From Corynebacterium pseudodiphtheriticum DSM 44287 (GTDB lineage Bacteria > Actinomycetota > Actinomycetes > Mycobacteriales > Mycobacteriaceae), in contig NZ_JIAH01000007.1 in the NCBI RefSeq assembly GCF_000688415.1, positions 215,746 through 279,745 of the forward strand: 64,000 nucleotides of DNA. Direction: 5' to 3'. This document shows positions 58,723-64,000 of this stretch, piece after piece. The notes under the pieces are model-generated. The model was not told the DNA's origin. It did not search any database and was given only the letters and a program-made list of their open reading frames with translations. Made by a program: the position numbers and the translations under genes. Numbering within the stretch: the first letter of the stretch is position 1; each line of letters starts with the position of its first letter.

Positions 58723-59260
58723 ACAATAGGTTGACGGCTAAACGCCAGCCTGCGGTCTCCGCAGCCCAGCCAGCGGCTTGCAAGCGCTGTGAAACTGCCT
58801 GTTTCGAAATCCCCAATTCTTCGGCTGCTTCATTCTGGCTTAACCCTCGCCGAACCAGCGCGGTAGCTTCTCTACCTTCATAGGTGCGCTTGTTGAGTAC
58901 CTGCCCGAGCAATGCAAAACATGCCGCGACGTCTTCGGCAGTGGCAGGCGGTGCCGAAACCACTGCCACACGTACAGTTCCAGCGCGGGCATTCCGCGGC
59001 AGCGTGCGCTGTGCAGCAGACCGTGCGGCCTCGTGTTCTCGGGCAATCCCAATCCCCACTGACCATTCACCGTCGGCAAGCAAAGCCATAGTGATATCGC
59101 ACACGGTGGATGGGTCAGTCATGGTAGAGACGATGTCTTCTATGCCCACGACGTCAAAGCCATCAACGCCATCCAAACTCGATAAAGCAGCAGCAGATCG
59201 CTGAACCAAATCGGCACGACGGGATGCGCTCCCACGGTATCGGGCGTGGACAGCGAGCAT
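58688..59260 (-). CDS. Putative HTH protein, SatD/MarR-like
   Basis: 190-residue actinobacterial protein. The N-terminal part (about 1-125) has a DGVDGFDVVGIEDIVSTM.. ADGEWSVGIGIARE pattern, and the C-terminal 50 residues contain a clear helix-turn-helix (RRGLSQNEAAEELGISKQAVSQRLQAAGW). Likely a nucleic-acid-binding regulator; target unknown. ATG 59260 has AGGAGG 6 nt upstream, favouring it over the longer frame to 59299. Convergent and overlapping with the DUF3097 gene. Confidence 0.78.
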   Translation of the reverse strand: MLAVHARYRGSASRRADLVQRSAAALSSLDGVDGFDVVGIEDIVSTMTDPSTVCDITMALLADGEWSVGIGIAREHEAARSAAQRTLPRNARAGTVRVAVVSAPPATAEDVAACFALLGQVLNKRTYEGREATALVRRGLSQNEAAEELGISKQAVSQRLQAAGWAAETAGWRLAVNLLSKADQISAAQD

Positions 59261-59362
59261 AACGCCTCCTAGATAACAGCTAGACGGGCAACAAAACAAT
59301 TAGCGGGAAGCGGACTGGTGGCAACAACCGCCGTGCTTTCCGAGATCAATCTGGAAGCTAGT

Positions 59363-60163
59363 CTATACCTCAGACTTGATTACCGTACGAGTCTGGACTG
59401 GCATGCGAGCATCTAGAATCAGCCCGCCGATACCAACAACTGCAATAGCTGCCAGCAATACAACAACGAGCGGGTTGGTACCAGCAATCAACGTATCCCC
59501 AAACAGCACCCCGACGACGGTTCCTGGTGCAGATCCGATGAGAGTCGCGATTACGAAAGGGATAAAGGGGATCGATGTTAGCGCGGCAGTGTAGTTGACG
59601 AGAGAAAACGGTACGCCTGCGATGAGTCTTAAGGACGCAACTGCGAGCCATCCACGTTTGCGCAATCGATAATTGATACCGGCAACCGCAGGGTGTTTGA
59701 GGCGAGGAGCCATCCAGTCGCCCAGTAGCCAACGAACAAGCAACAGCGAAATAGCTGCCGACGCCGTAAGTGCGGTCAATGCTATAAGCAAGCCTGTCCA
59801 GGGACCGTACAAGATTCCCGATGCCACGGTCCACACCGTCCGTGGCAAGGGAAATTGCGTGAAAAACACGTACCCCAACCAAAACAGCAGCATAAATCCA
59901 CTTCCTGCAGAATCGGCAGATTCGCGTAACGAGCTCAGCGTAGGGAAATCGATCAGGATGAATAACACGAGCAAGCTGACAGCAATCGCACCAACGGTCA
60001 AGAAACGTGCCAGGGACCAGCGTCGAATGGAAGCCCATGCATCACGACGAATGGTGGTGCAAAAATGCATGAAGCTCTTGATCCACGGAGTGCGTCGTCG
60101 TGCGCGTCCGACTTTTTCTGACTGTTGCTGGAGCTGGTGCGTGTGGCTTCCTTCTGAATCCAT
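59363..60163 (-). CDS. TVP38/TMEM64 (DedA-like) membrane protein
   Basis: 266 residues with a cationic cytosolic N-terminus (about 1-50) and six or so hydrophobic segments; the family core VFFTQFPLPRTVWTVASGILYGPWTGLLIALTALTASAAISLLLVRW and the RLIAGVPFSLVNYTAAL motif lie at about 100-205. SNARE-associated/VTT-domain proteins of this group are linked to lipid flipping and envelope homeostasis. Role in this species unknown. Divergent from the siderophore importer genes. Confidence 0.87.
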   Translation of the reverse strand: MDSEGSHTHQLQQQSEKVGRARRRTPWIKSFMHFCTTIRRDAWASIRRWSLARFLTVGAIAVSLLVLFILIDFPTLSSLRESADSAGSGFMLLFWLGYVFFTQFPLPRTVWTVASGILYGPWTGLLIALTALTASAAISLLLVRWLLGDWMAPRLKHPAVAGINYRLRKRGWLAVASLRLIAGVPFSLVNYTAALTSIPFIPFVIATLIGSAPGTVVGVLFGDTLIAGTNPLVVVLLAAIAVVGIGGLILDARMPVQTRTVIKSEV

Positions 60164-60269
60164 GAGTATCCAGTCTAGTGGTTGTCCGTCAACTCTGGAG
60201 CAATGCGGGGCTGGTGTTAAGAGTGTTAACTGTGCTCAGAATGTTTAGGAAACCTCTAATTATGCGTAC

Positions 60270-60292
60270 GGGGGACAGGGGCAGGGACGGGG
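60270..60292 (+). other. G-quadruplex motif in divergent intergenic region
   Basis: Four G-runs of 5, 4, 3 and 4 G separated by loops ACA, CA and AC, a canonical intramolecular quadruplex pattern in a genome of moderate GC. It lies about 150 nt before the siderophore importer operon and about 110 nt before the divergent membrane-protein gene. Confidence 0.6.
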
Positions 60293-60380
60293 CAGAGACA
60301 AGCTCTCGAACAGCTATATTTGTGATGTGCAACATATGATAGGAAACATTCAAAAACATATTGTTGAGACTTACTTAAAT

Positions 60381-60393
60381 GGGTAGCATAAGC
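60381..60393. promoter_or_regulatory. Weak DtxR-like box upstream of siderophore importer
   Basis: GGGTAGCATAAGC matches 10 of 13 core bases of the DtxR/IdeR consensus (GGTTAGCCTAACC) but the outer bases match poorly. Position, about 50 nt before the start of an iron-uptake operon, is right. Low confidence. Confidence 0.3.
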
Positions 60394-60439
60394 CTGTCCT
60401 TATCATGATATTTGCTGGAATTTTTGTTCAAGGAGGAAA

Positions 60440-61639
60440 ATGTCTCGCAATACCAGAAAAATCTTGACGACGATGGCAGCTGGTGTCGTGTCTGCAACGG
60501 TTCTTGTTGCGTGCAGTTCAGAAGAAGCCAAACAAGCAAATGGCGATTCTTCTACCGGTAACAACGACGGCGATAACTCTGGCGCTATCACGTTGACCGA
60601 CATTGCCGGCCGGGAGGTTACCCTCGAAGAAGAACCCGAACGCATCATCCTCGGCGAAGGACGCTCGCTATTTGCCACCGGTATTTTGAATACCGAAAAC
60701 CCCTTGGACAAGATCGTCGGTATCGGCACTGACCTGAAACAGAATGTGCCAGACTACTACAACCGATTGGAAGAAAAGCTTCCAGAAGTCAGTGAAATTC
60801 CTGAAATCGGTGGCCTATCCAAAGGGGACGTCACCGTGGAAAACCTTTTGAGCATGGCGCCAGATTTGGTCGTTTTGTCAATGGATACCTACGAAGCTTC
60901 GGAAAAAGCTGGCTTGACCACAAAGATGGACGAAGCCGGTGTGGAATACGTCGTCACGGACTTCCGTGCGAAACCATTACAAAACACCACAAAATCGATG
61001 GAGCTGTTTGGCCAAATTTTTGGTCAAGAACAGCGCGCGGACGAATTCAACAAGGACTGGCAAGAAATCGTGGACCTGGTGCAGGAACGCGCAGCCAAAG
61101 TTACTGAGAAGCCTAAGACCTTTGTGTGGCGAGCTGCGGGTGTCTTGGATTGCTGTGGCTCATGGAATGACTCAAATATTTCGCAACTGGTTAATACCGC
61201 AGGCGGAGACAATGTTGGCGATCACGTGATTGAAGGTGAATCCGGTGCGCTGACACCAGAAAAAGTCTTGGAATCCGACCCAGACATGATCATCGCTACC
61301 GGGGGAGATTGGTCTGAAAAGAAAGACGACCAAGGTAACCCAGTGGGCTATGCCGCTGTCGGCTACGGTATCGACGAATCCGAAGCAAAAGCTAGCATCG
61401 CTAAATTGCCGGAAGTACAGCCTGGTTTTGAAAGCCTACGCGCCGTCAAAGATAACCAGCTGCACGCATTGTGGCACCAGTTCTACAACTCTCCTTTCAA
61501 CTACCTCGCTCTGCTACAGATTGCTCAGTGGATTAACCCAGAAGCCTACGAAGACATTGACGTCGAGCAGAAGTGGCTGGATTCACAAAAGAAGTACTCG
61601 CCAATCTCTGGCGAGGGTACTTTGTTTAGCACTAATTAA
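60440..61639 (+). CDS. Iron-siderophore ABC transporter substrate-binding lipoprotein
   Basis: 399-residue lipoprotein: signal peptide with lipobox LVAC (Cys25), an Asn/Asp/Ser-rich spacer (about 26-48) and a two-lobed FecB/BtuF-type binding domain (about 50-395; ITLTDIAGREVTLEEEPERIIL.. TVENLLSMAPDLVVL.. VLESDPDMIIATGG). Captures a ferric siderophore or heme-like ligand at the outer face of the membrane. An AAGGAGG site lies 5-6 nt before ATG 60440. Its stop overlaps the permease start. Ligand cannot be told from sequence; DCCG at about 234 is an unusual Cys pair. Confidence 0.9.
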   Translation: MSRNTRKILTTMAAGVVSATVLVACSSEEAKQANGDSSTGNNDGDNSGAITLTDIAGREVTLEEEPERIILGEGRSLFATGILNTENPLDKIVGIGTDLKQNVPDYYNRLEEKLPEVSEIPEIGGLSKGDVTVENLLSMAPDLVVLSMDTYEASEKAGLTTKMDEAGVEYVVTDFRAKPLQNTTKSMELFGQIFGQEQRADEFNKDWQEIVDLVQERAAKVTEKPKTFVWRAAGVLDCCGSWNDSNISQLVNTAGGDNVGDHVIEGESGALTPEKVLESDPDMIIATGGDWSEKKDDQGNPVGYAAVGYGIDESEAKASIAKLPEVQPGFESLRAVKDNQLHALWHQFYNSPFNYLALLQIAQWINPEAYEDIDVEQKWLDSQKKYSPISGEGTLFSTN

Positions 61640-62784
61640 TGATGATGAACGAGACACAGCGGATTGTGACAAGAGGCATCTCTGCACCAAAGTCCCTAGC
61701 TAAACCACCTGCTGTCGACAAAATAGAGGTAGCAAACAAGGCAGTATTAGAGCTTGGTCGGCAGCATAGAAAGCTGACCTGGCAACGCATCGGTATTGTG
61801 TCTGGTCTTTGCGCAGTTGCAATCGCTGCCTTCGTTACGAGTAATTTCGTAGGTGCGATTGATATCAGCCCTGGCGAAGTCATCACTGGAATAGTTAACC
61901 CATCGAGTTTGGACGAACAAACCCACACTGTTCTCTGGCGGCTACGCCTGCCGATGGCAGTGATGGCGTTGTTAATTGGGGTTAGTTTGTCTCTCGCGGG
62001 CGCAGAGATGCAGACAATCCTCAACAACCCACTCGCAGAACCTTTTACTCTGGGAATTTCAGCTGCTGCAGCATTCGGTGGCGCCAGCGCAATTGTTCTG
62101 CACTGGCAGATTGTCGCGCAGCCGCAGCTCAACCTGGCGTTAGTAGCTTGGTTATCGTCGGTAGTCGCTACTGGCATCATTGTCGTTGCTGCCGTGCTGC
62201 GAGGCGTACGAGCAGAAACAATGGTGCTGTTAGGCATTGGGCTGGTATTTTTCTTCCAAGCCATGCTGGCATTAATTCAATACCGGTCATCAGCAGAAGC
62301 TCTGCAACAGATCGTATTTTGGTCAATGGGATCGCTGACCCGCGCCAGTTGGACCGGAAATGCGGTGTTAGCGGGGGTGTTGGTAATTGCGCTTCCCGTT
62401 CTTTGGGCTTTGTCATGGCAATTGACGGCGCTTCGGTTGGGAGATGCCCGAGCAGCAGCGATGGGCGTGAATACTTCCGCGCTAAGGGTGATCGTGTTGG
62501 TTGTGGTCTCTTTGGTGGCAGCAACCACCGTGGCCTTTGCAGGGATCATTGGCTTCATCGGGCTCGTGGGGCCACACATTGCCCGCATGCTGGTTGGAGA
62601 AGACCAACGGTATTTTATACCTGCCTCCATGGCTGCCGGTGCAGCAGTGATGTGTACCGCACATGCGTTGAGCTTGATCGTCAAACCTGGGCTAGCAATT
62701 CCAATTGGCATCGTAACTTCGCTGCTAGGTGTACCTTTCTTTATCGCGATCGTTATGGCTAAGAGGAGGGCGCTGTGGAGCTAA
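61639..62784 (+). CDS. FecCD-type iron-siderophore ABC transporter permease
   Basis: 381-residue FecCD permease with about nine or ten transmembrane helices after a 50-residue cytosolic N-terminus. Motifs: LRLPMAVMALLIGVSLSLAGAEMQTILNNPLAEPFTLGIS and, near the end, IGFIGLVGPHIARMLVGEDQRYFIPAS (contact with the ATPase). ATG 61639 overlaps the upstream stop (TAATG); ATG 61642 or 61645 are alternatives. Only one permease gene is present, so a homodimer is expected. Confidence 0.93.
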   Translation: MMMNETQRIVTRGISAPKSLAKPPAVDKIEVANKAVLELGRQHRKLTWQRIGIVSGLCAVAIAAFVTSNFVGAIDISPGEVITGIVNPSSLDEQTHTVLWRLRLPMAVMALLIGVSLSLAGAEMQTILNNPLAEPFTLGISAAAAFGGASAIVLHWQIVAQPQLNLALVAWLSSVVATGIIVVAAVLRGVRAETMVLLGIGLVFFFQAMLALIQYRSSAEALQQIVFWSMGSLTRASWTGNAVLAGVLVIALPVLWALSWQLTALRLGDARAAAMGVNTSALRVIVLVVVSLVAATTVAFAGIIGFIGLVGPHIARMLVGEDQRYFIPASMAAGAAVMCTAHALSLIVKPGLAIPIGIVTSLLGVPFFIAIVMAKRRALWS

Positions 62785-63587
62785 AAAATGCAACACCAAC
62801 GCCTGCGAATCATGCGCCGATGGAAGTGAAACTCGCAATTACTGGACTGAGTGCTACCTACGGGGCACACCGAGTACTGCATAATGTCAATGTTGAAGCA
62901 TTGACTGGAGGTCAAGTTGTTGGGCTGCTAGGACCAAATGCTTCGGGGAAAACAACGCTGATTAAAACACTTGCCGACGTTCACCGTAGTTATGCGGGCG
63001 ACATAGATTTTCTAGTCGACGGAATCGCGCCACGTGGAAAGACCAAGAGACAGCTGACTGGCTACGTGCCACAGGATCTGCCAACCACCGCAGCCTTACG
63101 GGCATTCGAAGCCGTGCTTATCGCTGCACGACGAGAATCATGCGAAGATCCGGTACTCCGAACTGGAGAGGTGATGCACGAGCTAGGTCTCGACGACATC
63201 GCCACCCGGTACCTCAATGAGCTGTCGGGGGGCCAACGCCAGCTAGTTGCCCTCGCGCAAATGCTGGCGGGGCGGCCGGGGCTAATGCTTTTAGATGAGC
63301 CGACTTCCGCTTTGGACCTTCACCATCAACTATTTGTCCTTTCTCAGGTACGCGCAAAAGCACAGAAAGAGGGGAGTCTAGGCCTGATTGCCATCCATGA
63401 CATCAACCTTGCTGCGCGAATGTGTGACACGCTTATGGTGCTCAAAGACGGGTGCATCCGTGCACAGGGAGTCCCGAAAGACGTGCTGAACCGGGAGTTA
63501 GTTGAATCCGTATATCACGTCGAGGCGGATATTCTACTCCACGGAGACGTTCCACTGATTGCACCATTGCAGGCTGTGCGTTACTAA
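62775..63587 (+). CDS. FecE-type ABC transporter ATPase
   Basis: 270-residue ATPase energising the importer. Walker A LLGPNASGKTTLIKTL, Q-loop GYVPQDLP, signature LSGGQRQLVALAQML, Walker B LMLLDEPTSALD, H-loop IAIHDINLAARM. GTG 62775 has GAGGAGGG 4-5 nt upstream and overlaps the permease 3' end by 10 nt; an internal ATG at 62820 is possible but has no site. Completes a three-gene uptake operon. Confidence 0.93.
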   Translation: MELKNATPTPANHAPMEVKLAITGLSATYGAHRVLHNVNVEALTGGQVVGLLGPNASGKTTLIKTLADVHRSYAGDIDFLVDGIAPRGKTKRQLTGYVPQDLPTTAALRAFEAVLIAARRESCEDPVLRTGEVMHELGLDDIATRYLNELSGGQRQLVALAQMLAGRPGLMLLDEPTSALDLHHQLFVLSQVRAKAQKEGSLGLIAIHDINLAARMCDTLMVLKDGCIRAQGVPKDVLNRELVESVYHVEADILLHGDVPLIAPLQAVRY

Positions 63588-63597
63588 CTTCCTCACA

Positions 63598-63620
63598 GGA
63601 GGGCCCAAGATGGGCTCTCC
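63598..63620. other. Hairpin after the siderophore importer
   Basis: 10-bp stem GGAGGGCCCA / TGGGCTCTCC (one G-T) with an AGA loop, 10 nt after the ATPase stop. No U-tract on the + strand (GAAAAGC follows). Probably the operon terminator or 3' stabiliser. Confidence 0.5.
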
Positions 63621-63645
63621 GAAAAGCAAAGTGGAGTAGATAAAA

Positions 63646-63682
63646 AATCTCGAGGCATCCTAGAAAAAGATGCCTCGAGATT
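63646..63682 (-). terminator. Inverted repeat with T-run on the - strand
   Basis: Perfect 14-bp stem AATCTCGAGGCATC / GATGCCTCGAGATT with a 9-nt loop. On the - strand it is followed by TTTTTA, so it is a good intrinsic terminator for leftward transcription, i.e. coming from the insertion-sequence side or from whatever lay there before insertion. Confidence 0.65.
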
Positions 63683-63701
63683 AAAAGTGTGCCCGGAGCG
63701 G

Positions 63702-64000
63702 TGTCTGATTCCATGACATCGTTCCGCTCTGTCTCACGACATCCTTCCGCCCCTCAAGGCTCTGATGTGCCACAACATCGTTCCGCTGTTCCCACACAAC
63801 CACCCCAACAGGGACAATGAGGACACACGCACCACCTTAGGATGTAGCGAGACATACTTCCGCCCAAAATAGAGCATGGGCAAGAAACACACTTCCAACA
63901 AAGTCATCGTCGAAACCATCCTCGCGACCGGCATGAGTCATAAAGATGCCGCCGCACTCTTTAACGTCAGCACCCGCTGGATCCGCGAACTACTCCACCG
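63702..64000 (+). mobile_element. Left end of an insertion sequence (IS481-like), truncated by window
   Basis: Probable left end begins at TGTCTGATTCC (63702). Four copies of a ACATCGTTCCGC-type motif lie within 160 bp: 63715-63727, 63738-63750, 63774-63786 and 63851-63863. They precede a transposase-like reading frame. The right end and any target duplication are outside the window, so the family assignment and boundary are tentative. Confidence 0.65.
63876..64000 (+). CDS. Transposase N-terminus, partial (IS481-like)
   Basis: 41 codons from ATG 63876 run to the window end without a stop. They encode a basic start (MGKKHTSNK) followed by a helix-turn-helix (ILATGMSHKDAAALFNVSTRWIRELLHR) like the first DNA-binding domain of IS481/IS3-group transposases, where the recognition helix precedes the DDE domain. 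The repeats upstream may be its binding sites. No clear ribosome site precedes the ATG. Confidence 0.65.
   Translation, partial: MGKKHTSNKVIVETILATGMSHKDAAALFNVSTRWIRELLH

Overview
The window reads as chromosomal DNA of a Corynebacterium (Actinobacteria, mycolic-acid group). Diagnostic content includes OpcA, MptB, AcnR, SufR-SufBDSCUT, a RipA-type NlpC/P60 hydrolase, an actinobacterial coproporphyrin ferrochelatase with a C-terminal Cys cluster, WhiA, and several small families known mainly from Corynebacteriales. Gene order largely follows the metK-to-hemH block of corynebacteria and mycobacteria. I do not assign a species.

Layout. (1) 1-16 kb, + strand: 3' end of metK, priA, fmt, rsmB, rpe, riboflavin genes ribD-ribE-ribBA-ribH, a PH-domain membrane protein, uvrC, rapZ, yvcK, whiA. 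(2) 15.6-19.3 kb, +: gap-pgk-tpiA, then secG; ppc, which sits between tpi and secG in C. glutamicum, is not here. (3) 19.4-26 kb, -: the oxidative and non-oxidative pentose phosphate genes as one run, in which transketolase and transaldolase form a single continuous 1103-codon reading frame, followed by zwf, opcA and pgl. (4) 26.3-33 kb: heme O/A synthesis (ctaB, ctaA), a quinone oxidoreductase, an ABC-2 exporter and the mannosyltransferase mptB. (5) 33-39.5 kb, +: sufR-sufB-sufD-sufC-sufS-sufU-sufT iron-sulfur assembly operon. (6) 39.6-43.1 kb, -: a compact ABC-2 exporter plus two-component system, probably accessory. (7) 43.3-49.9 kb: tRNA-Pro(GGG), an ABC-F ATPase, DUF2786, UPF0210 and ACT proteins, an NAD(P)-binding protein, a glutamine amidotransferase and acnR. 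(8) 50-53 kb, -: acn, with a recognisable AcnR operator at its promoter. (9) 53-60.2 kb: a Rv1476-like membrane protein, the RipA-type hydrolase, ferrochelatase, three little-known proteins and a TVP38-family membrane protein. (10) 60.4-63.6 kb, +: a complete iron-siderophore-type ABC importer. (11) 63.7-64 kb: the left end of an insertion sequence that runs off the window.

Functionally the genes join central carbon flow (glycolysis, pentose phosphate pathway, aconitase) with cofactor supply (riboflavin, heme A, Fe-S clusters, iron uptake); much of the last third concerns iron. The most distinctive feature is the transketolase-transaldolase fusion. Other points are a RapZ whose Walker A Lys/Arg is replaced by Leu, a long Ala/Pro/Thr insertion in riboflavin synthase, many genes that look leaderless (a TAnnnT hexamer 6-8 nt before the start codon), a strong hairpin directly before the ribosome binding site of the cell-wall hydrolase gene, a G-quadruplex motif upstream of the siderophore operon, and iterated repeats at the insertion-sequence end. 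I found no CRISPR array, prophage or clear defence system.
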